This document shows, in pieces, positions 10,747 through 21,600 of a stretch of DNA of 64,000 nt. Under the pieces are notes generated by a model. The model made no database searches and had not been told where the DNA came from. It saw nothing but the letters and a program-made list of their open reading frames with translations. The number at the start of each line of letters is the position of its first letter. The stretch's first letter is position 1. This DNA comes from Sinohyriopsis cumingii. Its lineage: Eukaryota; Mollusca; Bivalvia; Unionida; Unionidae. The position numbers and the translations under genes are program-made. Location of the stretch: NCBI GenBank assembly GCA_028554795.2, contig CM068827.1, forward strand, positions 144,163,751 to 144,227,750, in the 5' to 3' direction.

Positions 10747-11228
10747 CTAAAACGACAGGTTGAGAATAGTTGAATTTATCGTTTACATCATCATTTTATT
10801 TGTTATATGTATTTTTTTATGTCATGATCCTTCTCCCTCTTTCGTTCTATCTCTCTGCCTCTCTCTTTCTGTCTTTGTCTCTCTCTCTCTCTCTCTCTCT
10901 CTCAATCGATCGAACAAAGAAACATACACAATAAAATAACAGCTACATGTCCATATTCAAACTGAAAATGAAATCGAAAACATGCCTATAAAACGTTACA
11001 GTCATCAGATAATGTTTGCATCTGGTGTGTCATCTGAAAACAAAATTCAAGTATTTTACGGTCTACGTAACATTGTATCGTTTTAGTGATGCGAAAAGAT
11101 GACAACCTTTAAATTAGCTTAGTTTACTTACAGTAGCAACACACAATGTCATTTTGCAAGGAAGACAATAACATATCCGTGTGATGTTTCTAATAACGTT
11201 AGATGGTGTCCACTGTTAAAGAAATGCG
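10747..11228. other. Intron 1 of gene 1, nothing recognised; (CT)n at 10877-10903
   Basis: Pyrimidine-rich around 10830-10903, otherwise unremarkable. Confidence 0.5.
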
Positions 11229-11238
11229 TATTACCTTG

Positions 11239-11563
11239 TGTTTGATCTGTGTGATTTGGACTTTTAACGTAACTTGAACACTTATTCGGTTATATCGCTA
11301 CGATGTCTGCAATGTGGCAGTTTATAGTAATGTCTAGCACTGGGGGATCATGCCGCAGACATGTAGTATCATGTCCCACCCAGTCACATTATCCTGACAC
11401 CAGGCCGACCAATCCTAACACTAACCTGCTAATGCTGAGCGCCAAGGGAGGCAGCTGCGAGTACCATTTTTATTGCTTTGGTATGACTCAGCCGGGGTTC
11501 GAACCCGCGACCTTCCGCATCCGAGGTGGACCGTCTACCTCTTAGGACACCGGAGCGGTCACA
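11239..11563 (-). mobile_element. SINE family A, minus orientation, target-site duplication
   Basis: The tRNA-like head is at the right end (box B GGTTCGAACCCGCGAC as inverse near 11495; end GGAGCGGTC), with the body to the left. The 10-bp duplication TATTACCTTG lies at 11229-11238 and 11564-11573. Confidence 0.94.
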
Positions 11564-11573
11564 TATTACCTTG

Positions 11574-13784
11574 CAATACTGACAACGGTCATATGAGACA
11601 TCTCTCTTTTCTTCCAGTTCAGAATTTAAAACAGGTAAGTGACATTCAACGAGTATATCTCTCAGCGTTATTGGCTAGGAATATAGAACGGGCCGAGACG
11701 GGCCATGAAGTTGGCAAATAATCATTTTTAGAGACGGTGTTGGTTGGGTGGGTGATATTAAAGAGAAATGGAGTGAACGGCGATTTTATTTTTGTTTTAA
11801 AAATATGATGCATGTTTTCTAGACAAACGAAGGAGATGAAGTGATGGGAGGGCGTTCGTCTTACTTTCTTGTAAGTGTAGCTTAGGGTGGGATGGGCGGT
11901 TAATAACAATTATTCCTAAGCTAATTTTTTCCAGTAAAACTTTCTTAGCATTAGTTGAACACGAAAACTGAATGGCTTTTTTTTAACACAAATTATGTGC
12001 AAATGCTAAGCTATAAACGTAAGTGTTCTATGCATACAACTCCCTTCATAAACAAGGCCTTAAAGTTTACACTTAGCTATTCGTCCATTAATTCATTCCC
12101 GAGATTTTCAGGTACATACATTACACACAATAGAAGAGAACAGAATAATTAAATCCAAACAAGATATACCGCCATGTCGGCCAATTCTGCGCGTCGGGTA
12201 ATTCTGGGCAACGATACGTCATTTCTGTAAACATTGGATCACGTGTCATTCTGGGTCAAAAATCCATTTTGTATCAAGAAAGATCGATCTTACTTTAATT
12301 AAGAAAGTGATATTCATAACGTGTACAAATATATCCCACATTTCCACTCGAAATGCATGTGAAAATGTGATTTCTAAATGTCAACACGAAGACCGATTCC
12401 AATACCTTCTTGAACCTGTAACCCAGAAAATCCTATTTACAATGTATCTTTTAGAATCATACAAATAAATACATAATATAAAAGATGGAAATGTATACTT
12501 TAAACAATTCTGCATCTTAATCCAAGTTTCCAGTCTTGCAAAAAGTTGTTCCAAACGTACAAAATCGTCTGCTACCCAACGTATCAACTTCCCGCTAGAA
12601 CGGGATTCTCAAGAAATTCTCCGGCGTATAATCTGTTCCTAAATTTTGTTAGTAATTTTTCCCCATAAACAAGACGTTGTAAAAACATTACATCCTATTC
12701 ATTGTTGTTTCTCTTACACATAATATCTTATTTTTTTTATAAAACGTTGAACTTGAGTACATTTTTTTTACAAGATCGGTTTAGTTTACTTAATATCTCT
12801 TGATATTTATTGGCATTGTTACGTTGAATTTTGTAAGCCTAGCTAATAACCTAACCTAATTACTCGACTGAACTGCTGACAGAAACAGTCCAAAGTAATG
12901 TATTTCATTTCTACAGCCGATAGATAAATATTACATCTGTTCAAAGTTGTGCGCAGAATAGGCCGACATATGCGAGTCATGAAAACATGTGGTATCCCGT
13001 GGTCCAAAAATAATATTATTCTGAAAAGAATATTTTGATGACAATTGTCTAATTTCAAATGGTAAACATTTCAGTGTTTTATTTTCGTCAATTGGTTGAA
13101 TTCGGTATGCGTTTTGCTTCAGTATTGGAGACGAAAACCTTAGGTGAGCAGAAATGCTTAAACAAATATACAGTAAAATAAGATCTGAAAGCAGAATGAA
13201 CAATCGTATCTAAGTGACAATTCGATAGAAATGCACATATGATCAAATTTATAAACATGGTTATGGGCAAATATAATGTGCATGCACGTCATTACGTTCA
13301 TAATAAGATTTCACTGTGATCACGTGTCTTAAGCAATGTTTCTTATCTTAAGATGACCCACAATTCCCACTGCCTGCATTATAGTGTGATAAAAATAGAA
13401 TATCAGTTGTACAAGGAAGAATAAACTCTCGATATCCGAATAACAAACCTGGACTAAACTTAAGTTTTCTCTAGAGAAGTATTATAGAATAAGACCGAAT
13501 AGTTTGAGCAGACTAACTTAACGCTACTTTGGGTTAGTTGTATTGCCGTTAGGAAAAGTGGGCTCCAGGCCAAATTGATCAAATTATATACCTGTAAAAA
13601 CCACTGGCGACTTTTCTCGTATAAACACTGATGTCACACCATGTGGAAAGTAGGTACACTAGTTGCATCATTTTCGCTTTATCGCAGAACCTATTACAAT
13701 GCTAAGCCTTTGAAAACGTATATATCTAAAAATAAACGTTTACTTGGCACGCTTATCACACAGTGATCATTGGGAATCGCAGTC
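11574..13784. other. Intron 1 of gene 1, nothing recognised
   Basis: AT-rich sequence without repeats I could recognise. The open frames present (for example minus strand 12843-13270) are short and show no family motif. Confidence 0.45.
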
Positions 13785-13964
13785 TACTCGCTTATATGGC
13801 GAATCCAACTGCAAACTGCACAGACCCAGAATTGCTGTCGTATTATGTGCCGCCAGATCTGGGTCTGTGCAGTTTGTAAGATTTATCAGCAAAAATAAAC
13901 AACAGCGACCCAGATCTGCCATCGCATTATCTGCTTGCAGTTAGACTCGACCTATAAGCGAGTA
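13785..13964. mobile_element. Double-hairpin MITE, copy 1
   Basis: Inverted terminal repeats of about 32 bp begin TACTCGCTTATA and end TATAAGCGAGTA. If the outer TA is the duplicated target, this fits a TA-inserting family. Between them lie two internal hairpin-forming blocks: GCACAGACCCAGA...CAGATCTGGGTCTGTGC on the left, and a second block with GACCCAGATCTGCC on the right. No coding capacity. Copies also occur at 17788-17990 and 35258-35454. Confidence 0.85.
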
Positions 13965-14253
13965 CAGAATGCGCGTATTCATGTCAGTGCGCGACATCCC
14001 AAGGTCGTAATGCTCTGAAGCTAATGGAAATGCTAATATTCCTTGTCTATAAAAAAAAAAATATTACCGAAAATTGTTTTAAGAAAATCTTTAAGGCTGC
14101 TATTTTGATATTTTAATGCATTTTTCTGTGATGGACTTAAATGTACAGCCTTAATAAGTTTATCAGAAATTTAGATGTTCTAGATAGCTAATTGTTCACT
14201 AAATATCTAGAAAACTTGCGGTCTAGTAATGCAGCTCTTGACGGATATAGGCT

Positions 14254-15720
14254 TAGGTTGATAGCTATATTAAAATCGACCTAAAATAATAGGTTGATAG
14301 CTATATTAAATCGACCTAAAACAATAGGTTGATAGCTATATTAAAATCTACCTAAACACTAGGTTGATAGCTATATTAAATTGACCTAAAAAAGGGTTGA
14401 TAGCTATATTAAATCGACCTAAAACAAGAGGTTGACAGCTATATTATTTCGACCTAAAACAATAGGCTGATAGCTATATTAAAATCGACCTAAAACAATA
14501 GGTTGATAGCTATATTAAATCGACCTAAAATAATAGGTTGATAGCTATATTAAATCGACCTACAATAGGCTGATAACTATATTAAATCGACCTAAAACAA
14601 TAGGTTGATAGCTATATTAAATCGACCTAAAACAAGAGGTTGACAGCTATATTATTTCGACCTAAAACAATAGGTTGATAGCTATATTAAAATCGACCTA
14701 AACAATAGGTTGATAGCTATATTAAATCGACCTAAAATAATAGGTTGATAGCTATATTAAATCGACCTACAATAGGCTGATAACTATATTAAATCGACCT
14801 AAAACAATAGGTTGATAGCTATATTAAATCGACCTAAAACAATGAATTGATAGCTATATTAAATCGACCTAAAACAATAGATTGATAGCTATATTAAATC
14901 GACCTAAAACAAGAGGTTGACAGCTATATTATTTCGACCTAAAACAATAGGTTGATAGCTATATTAAAATCGACCTAAAACAATAGGTTGATAGCTATAT
15001 TAAATCGACCTAAAATAATAGGTTGATAGCTACATTAAATCGACCTACAACAATAGGCTGATAGCTATATTAAATCGACCAAAAACAATAAATTGATAGT
15101 TATATTAAATCGACCTAAAACAATAGATTGATAGCTATATTAAATCGACCTAAAATAATAGGTTGATATCTATATTAAAATCGACCTAAAACAATAGGCT
15201 GATAGCATTTAAAATCGACCTAAAACAATAGGTTGATAGCTATATTAAATCGACCTAAAACAATAGGTTGATGGCTATATTAAAATCGACCTAAAACAAT
15301 AGTTTGATGGCTATATTAAATCGAACTAAAATATTAGGTTGATAGCTATATTAAATCGACCTAAAACAATAGGCTGATAGCTATATTAAATCGACCTAAA
15401 ACAATAGGTTGATAGCTATATTAAAATCGACCTAAAACAATAGGTTGATAGCTATATTAAATCGACCTAAAACAATAGGTTGATGGCTATATTAAAATCG
15501 ACCTAAAACAATAGTTTGATGGCTATATTAAATCGAACTAAAATATTAGGTTGATAGCTATATTAAATCGACCTAAAACAATAGGCTGATAGCTATATTA
15601 AATCGACCTAAAACAATAGGTTGATAGCTATATTAAAATCGACCTAAAACAATAGGTTGATAGCTATATTAAATCGACCTAAAACAATAGGTTGAAAGCT
15701 TTATTAAATCGCCTTAAAAT
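14254..15720. repeat. Minisatellite, about 42 units of 35 bp, with higher-order repeats
   Basis: The unit is AGGTTGATAGCTATATTAAATCGACCT plus a spacer of about 8 bases (AAAACAAT). The first eight bases (AGGTTGAT) and last eight (ATCGACCT) of the 27-bp core are complementary at 7 of 8 positions, so each unit is a dyad. Variant units recur in blocks: one block begins at 15264 and is repeated 213 bases later at 15477, and a GACAGC/TTATTTCG variant recurs at 14429, 14637 and 14914. It lies in intron 1 of gene 1. Confidence 0.95.
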
Positions 15721-16460
15721 AATAATGTTGAGCGCTTTGAATCAGTTAACTTAATTAAACTCATTGTGCCCAAGTTACAATTTTTATACTTTTGCGCTAC
15801 TGGAAAAATCGGGAACAATTATACAGAAGTGTAAGGCATCCGGTACACAAAGAAGTTGTTAACCGTATGCGTGTCAGGTATTTAAGGACGACGGCAGGAG
15901 TGTCCACCGACGCTTTCCCTGTTTTGTTGTTTGTTTGCACATATCCTGAAACAGTATACTTTTTGACGGATATGAGACGATGCCGCAACTATCAGCCGAT
16001 TTTTATCCATATATTTCTTTAAAAACATAATTGGTATAACTTTATCCTGAGTGTCCTATACAATGTAATGTATATTGTTGTCAATTTTTTTTAAACAGGT
16101 ATGCCAATTTAGGAGGCTTATGTTGTGGCAGTTAAAGAGATGATTAATTGCCGTATGTACATGAGTAGTTATGACAATGATACATTATAGCAGGTTTGTC
16201 TTTATATCTGGAATCCTGGGGCACGTTGGTTAAATTGAAACAATGTCCACTTTATTGCCCGGGCAGTAAGGTGTATTGGGTATAATACAACATCATGTCA
16301 GTGCCTTACACATTCTTAGCCCGAATACACCCTGTTTGCTCCTTCATAAAGCCACAAAAAGCTCTCATGCACAGTAAAATGTTGTGAAGTGAAAAACCAT
16401 GAGCGGGGCATTTCAAATATGTGTGAGTGTGATCCAAAATCCAAACGGAACAGTTACATG
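15721..16460. other. Intron 1 of gene 1, nothing recognised
   Basis: No gene or repeat recognised in this stretch. Confidence 0.45.
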
Positions 16461-16472
16461 TGCATCTTAAAT

Positions 16473-16693
16473 GTTGTTGTTGTTGTAGGATTTAACGCAT
16501 TTTTCAGCACACGATAGGCTATACATGGCGGCCAGTATTAATGGTGGAGGAAGAACCCGGGAAAACCCCGAAAAGAACCACCGACCCACGAGAAGCTACT
16601 GGCAATCCGAGACTCGAACCCACGCAGACAGAGGTGAGATGGCAGTGACCCGTAACGGAGAGCGCTTTAGACCACTCGGCCACTCGGGGCCCC
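16473..16693 (-). mobile_element. SINE family B, minus orientation, internal deletion
   Basis: The left end is a (TTG)n-type tail and the right end is the inverted tRNA-like head (CCACTCGGCCACTCGGGGCCCC). The body carries the family phrase ACATGGCGGCCAGTATTAATG. A segment of about 30 bases present in the copy at 30124-30364 is missing. The TSD TGCATCTTAAAT lies at 16461-16472 and 16694-16705. Confidence 0.94.
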
Positions 16694-16705
16694 TGCATCT
16701 TAAAT

Positions 16706-17237
16706 AGACATCCCTCTAGTTTCGATTAGTTAGTTGATTGTCCGATTTTTAACGACACTTTCAACACATTACTTGCTATATCACGCAGGGCAAATGGGAG
16801 TTAAGTGCCATCCCCAAGGACAGACATACTGAGGCAACTGAACCGGATTAGCAAGTTAGCAGGTGCCATTCAAGCAACCATTACGAGACCGACACTCTCC
16901 TAACGTGGCTTCCCCATCAACGTTGCTAAACTGCCGTTTTGTTCCTAAAATAAAATCCTATCTGACTCAATATGCTAGTTTAGACGACAGACACAGCCAA
17001 CAAATCGTCCATAAGCTACCACATATCGTTTTACTTCAAGAGAAATCTTAACATTTAGGCGTGTGTTTCCATGAAAGCAAAGAAAAGGGATGTGTGGATC
17101 AGGTCGAATGATATTCAAGCTGAACGTCCGTTTCACTTGTGTGATTTGTCACGATTACACGTAATCAACAGGTCCAATTTCCTATTTTCTCGTCCTGACA
17201 TTTTGTACTGAATCGGTGAGATTGTGGCTGTGAAAAA
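16706..17237. other. Intron 1 of gene 1, nothing recognised
   Basis: No gene or repeat recognised. Confidence 0.45.
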
Positions 17238-17570
17238 GACCGCTCCGGTGGCCTAAGTGGTTACAACGTCCACCTCGGATGCGGGAGGTCACTGGTTCCA
17301 ACCCCAACTGAGTCATACCAAAGACTTATGTTTTAAAAAAATTGGTACCATCAGCTGCCATGCTTGGCGCTCAGCATTACGATGTTAGTGTTAGGACTGG
17401 CTGGCCTGGTGTCAGGATAATGTGACTGGGTGGGACATGATATTAAATGTCTGCGGCATGATGCACCAGTGTTAGACATCACTATAAACTGCCACACTGC
17501 AGAGTGCAGAAATCGTAGCGACATGACTAAAGTTGTTAAACCTACGTTAAAAATCTAAATCAAACACACA
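17238..17570 (+). mobile_element. SINE family A, full-length copy
   Basis: Complete head (GCTCCGGTGGCCTAAGTGGTT) and body (GTGTCAGGATAATGTGACTG), ending TTAAAAATCTAAATCAAACAC. No clear target-site duplication was identified. Confidence 0.93.
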
Positions 17571-17787
17571 CGTTCCATCATACCAATTAATTTAATCTTG
17601 ACCAACGAAACCACTTTCATTCAAAGTAAACAGGCGCTTATCGCCATTTCCGAGAGCATACAGAGTGATTGTATGAATATCACTGATGTGGTAAATTATT
17701 TACTTTGACATGGTCAGCTGTTTGAACTTTTATTGTCTCACTTTCAAACATTTCTAAGGTAATTTCTGCACTAGCTACTGTATATAA

Positions 17788-17990
17788 TACTTGCTTATAA
17801 GACAAGTCCAACTGTAAACGGCACAGACCCAAATCTGCCGTAGCATAATGCGCCGACAGATCTAGATCTGTGCAGTTTGTTAGGAATAATCAGTATAACA
17901 AACGGCATAGACCCTGACCTGCATGCGCACTATGCGACGGCAAATCAGGACATTTCTTGTTTGTAGTTTGACTCGACTAACAAACGAGAA
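17788..17990. mobile_element. Double-hairpin MITE, copy 2 (diverged)
   Basis: Ends TACTTGCTTATAAGAC and GACTCGACTAACAAACGAGAA, a decayed pair of the terminal repeats seen at 13785-13964. The inner inverted blocks (GCACAGACCCAAATCTGCC and CAGATCTAGATCTGTGCAG) are retained, plus a second hairpin around 17895-17965. Confidence 0.78.
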
Positions 17991-18169
17991 CAAAGGGTAC
18001 ATATAACATAGAGAAAAGGGTTATCAGAGTACTGGGTCAGAATTAATTCAGATGCATATATTAAACTGATATGCACATACAAATATTTTTCTTACTGCTA
18101 AATTTTGGTAACTGAAAATGTGTCAAAAAACGTTTGTTTATACCAATCCAATTCACCACCACATACGCA

Positions 18170-18204
<35 letters not shown>

Positions 18205-19666
18205 GCATGTGTATGTTTGTCAACAAAATAACTGGAGAACCATTCAACAGAAATATATTAAGGATGCCGAAAGTCTTCGAGTAATAGAAAAATAAGAATG
18301 AAGGAAATATGTGTATCGCTTCAATCGATTTTTTCTGGTCTTTTGTCTCTCTTATGTTATATAAGTTTTCCTATTTCCTTCACAACTTATGCAGAGAATT
18401 TCTAGTTCAGACAAGGAGAGGAGAACACGTCCGATCAGGACATGGAAGTCAGCCATAAAACACCAGTTCCTTAACAAGGAAACTTCGTCTGTTGGACGAA
18501 TTTGGAATAGTCAGAATTTACCTTTAAAGAATGAAAGAAAGAAGGCAAACACGTTCATCCTGATACATGTGTGTCGAGGACAGGTCACCGAACCTAAAAG
18601 ATCACGACCTTTACCAAGTCATACAAATTTATCAAAACACCAATTAAACTCGCCGTCTTCGTGAACGCGTTGTATGTACGCTTGTGCTAAAATGTATCTT
18701 ACAGCAGACGGAATATATCTACCCAATCTGTTAACAAAAGGTCGTAGGTAATCTGAGTAGCTATAATTATATAAATGGGGTTATATTTTCTGCATTGGCT
18801 TAGGAAAAATAATTACTGTCCCCATGTACGTATTCATGCTTGCCGTTTATGCAATTATCTAAAGGTACACATACTTTAATTCTCCTAGCAATGAAATATA
18901 TGGTCTCTTCTTGTTCCTTCCCCACTGAAGTTGGCATGTTCATTTATCGATCAGTTTTCGTGTAACTTTTGGCATAAAGCATGAGCAAAAGTGTGCAAAC
19001 TTTGTCAGTTTTTGTGACTTATGTTTGATCAAATTATACTCAGAATTTCTGCATATTCTTCGTTTTTGGCGTTCGGTGTAGTGTCGGTATAACTAGTTCA
19101 GAGGGTGCTCTATGTTGTGGTGGTAGGGCTAGTTTATCTTCACTTTCTGAGTTAACTTTCACTTTACAGTGAAAAAGAGAACACGCCACTTTATTGAACA
19201 AAAAAGCAAAAATTCTCTTCTGAAAATTGCATAACATCCTAGAATAATCCCACCCCTCCCCATCTATATGTCTGTCTGTATGTCTCTCCCTCTCATGTGT
19301 GTCTTCTTCAGAGACTCTTCCAAGTCACGATCATATCTTTTTGCCATTTTTATACAAGAATCTGCTGAATACTAGTTCACTTTTTTGTGATACACCTGTA
19401 ATGTGGGCCTTGTATAAAGGCAAAATCATAACCATGTCAAAGATGTATATCATTTTACAGGTATAACCATAGATAACGCGTTTGTATACATGTGCACATA
19501 AAATTTGAATACTTTTGTCACACGGATCTACTATAATTATCATGTAACACTATCATATCATATAAACATCTGTCACTGTACTGAATCAAACGTTAATGTA
19601 TGCCTATGGCAAAAATATCAAACCAGTGTGGAAAAACAGAAATGTGTTAATCCGTACTGGAAAGCC

Positions 19667-19722
<56 letters not shown>

Positions 19723-20134
19723 GAACAAATCAAATATACAAGTAGCCATTTGACTGGACTAACGGTAGGAAGATTCGGTGAACGGACATACAGAGATTGT
19801 ACACAGACGTTGCGCTGATGGATGGATGGATGAATGAACGGACGGACGGACAAACAGACAGGCGGATAGATAGATAGATAGATAGATAGTTAGTTGTTTC
19901 ATTAAACGCTCTGGATATCGATTTTCGTGGTTTCCAAAATGTGACCCTTTTGTTGGTACCTCATTTCATCGATGTGTAATGGGAGTGGTACTGTTTTTAC
20001 TAAAGAGTCTATGTTCATTGAGTTTTTAATTCAGCGTATAGCTGAGACAGGAACGCAGGTTATATAGTCCCTGTCAATAGCAATTGCGAAATCCACGAAA
20101 ATTGGTATCATACAAAATTAGTGAACTCACAATA
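17991..20134. other. Intron 1 of gene 1; only simple repeats recognised
   Basis: Contains (TC)n at 18172-18202, a C-run plus (CT)n plus (CA)n at 19665-19721, and (GATG/GATA)n-like repeats at 19817-19890. No exon with both splice signals and a familiar motif was found. Confidence 0.5.
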
Positions 20135-20151
20135 TTACGTGCAAAGCTCAC

Positions 20152-20449
20152 CTAATTTAATTCCAGAGATGAAATTTGCACGATTCAATCGATCCACAGC
20201 CCACTGAATCGTAGAGAGAATCTGTATACCAATTATCGATAGTTTGCCGCAACCCTCGGTCGATCCTCCAGGACGCAAGCTGATTATTACAGAGAATTTG
20301 GCAGCGGCGTCTGCGTTAATGCTAAATTTCTGTGTATCACATATTTCCTTTTGAGTCCTAATAAGTCTAATGTTGACAACACAAAGTATACAGAAAAGCA
20401 CCTGTATGAAGTACACGGCCCACCTCATTTTAACCGTCTCTGAATACAC
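20152..20449 (-). CDS. Gene 1 exon 1: signal peptide and start of first Venus-flytrap domain
   Basis: Starts at ATG 20449, with a second in-frame ATG at 20428. After the second Met there is a hydrophobic run (WAVYFIQVLFCILCVV) typical of a secretory signal peptide, so 20428 may be the functional start. Then comes KFSVIISLRPGG, STEGCGKL and IQILSTIQWAVDRLN ending ISGIKLG at the GTGAGC donor. This equals the first strand and helix of class-C receptor ligand domains (GLFPxH...CGxxxxxGIQxxEAMxxAIDxIN...LPGVKLG). Exon 1 contributes 99 codons plus one base, which completes a glycine codon with exon 2. No TATA box or other promoter element could be assigned upstream. Confidence 0.82.
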
Positions 20450-20789
20450 AACAACAATACACTGGCATTATGTGTGAATCACGGCTGTGACGGTGCTTCT
20501 CCATTGTCAGTAATGAAAACGGGACCATAATTAAATCCCCATTTCATAACCTTTGCGCCTTAGAAAGGAAAAGCATATGGTTTGCGACAAGGGGGAACTA
20601 ATTAATTTCCCCCAGTGTCATTAGATACCGTCTTGTACATTCCGCAATGCAGGTCTACTGCTGTGTCCCGCAGCCAAAATATGTCAACGCCCCAACACTG
20701 GTCGTCCTTAATGATAACTATAACCATTAAATCTGATTCTATACCCCCTTCCAACAGCACAGAAAACACTGTAGTCCTGAAATAAGCAC

Positions 20790-21600
20790 TGACTGCTTTT
20801 GAAACAGCTACGGCATTAAGTGCGTCTCAATTTTCGGTTCGCTGACTTCAACTATACTGGTCAGCATTAGAAAGACTCGTGTAGGCGCAATTTCCTAGAG
20901 TGAGGTTGAAAGTACGATTTTGTTTTTGGGGACAAACACCAAAGACCCATCGTTTATTTCTACTTGTACAGGGGAATTCCCACCCTTCGATGAATCAGCT
21001 TTGCCACCTGTACTTTCGAATACATATATCCAGTGTACACGGTCGAGCTACCTTGCTCGTATACAAACGTTCATGGATAGCTAATAATGTACATTTGTTT
21101 ACCTGTGATCTACTTCTACTTGGACACTTAACAGGGCCTTCTTGGTATCACGTTCAAGAGGTATCAAAGGCGTTCAAGGGTAACGAATCTATTGAAATAA
21201 GGATTCGATAAATATGAATTTCATTCAAGATAAGGCCGCAATTTGTCTTGCAAGCCTTCCAAGATTATTAACTAGTCGATCGTCTGTCAAAGCCCGAAAC
21301 GTGCCTATACCCATGGACGATCGACCAATAATATCGCTGTCAAATTTACAAAGATAGACCCAGACCTGAGGCCTTTCACACATCTGACTGTCACGTTATT
21401 TCATCATGGATCTGAAAGAATGATTCGGGATGCAGTGCGAAAGCTACTGTAAAGTTATTAAAATCCGAGTGACACTTGTTTATCTATGGTAGTTTCAAGA
21501 AACGGAGGTGGCGCTTCTTTCAAATAATTTTAAAATCAATTAGATACTGCCGTTTGTAAGTGATGGTCCAATACAGAATACTAGTATTCAGAACAATGAT
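20790..21600. repeat. Upstream region of gene 1; block with diverged copies at 32795-33025 and 37510-37720
   Basis: Around 20800-20900 and 20970-21010 the sequence matches 32810-32905 and 32955-33015 (shared TGCTTTTGAAA, GTCTC(A/T)ATTTTC, CAGCATTAGAA). At 21470-21590 it matches 37550-37680 (shared GGT(A/T)GTTTCAAGAAACG, GTGATGGTC(C)AAATACAGA). The order is conserved, so this looks like one old segmental duplication broken by later insertions. It lies just upstream of the gene 1 start; no promoter motif is assignable. Confidence 0.55.

Noticed and set aside
11303-11721. Short proteins over the SINE A copy
   Set aside because: SINE sequence; no coding evidence outside the element.
14254-15720. 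CRISPR array
   Set aside because: Spacers are not unique; the whole unit including its spacer is repeated. Animal genome context; a minisatellite.
16525-16707. Short proteins inside SINE B copies (also 43481-43696, 58311-58589, 63792-63974)
   Set aside because: The same translated phrases occur in every copy and derive from the non-coding SINE body.
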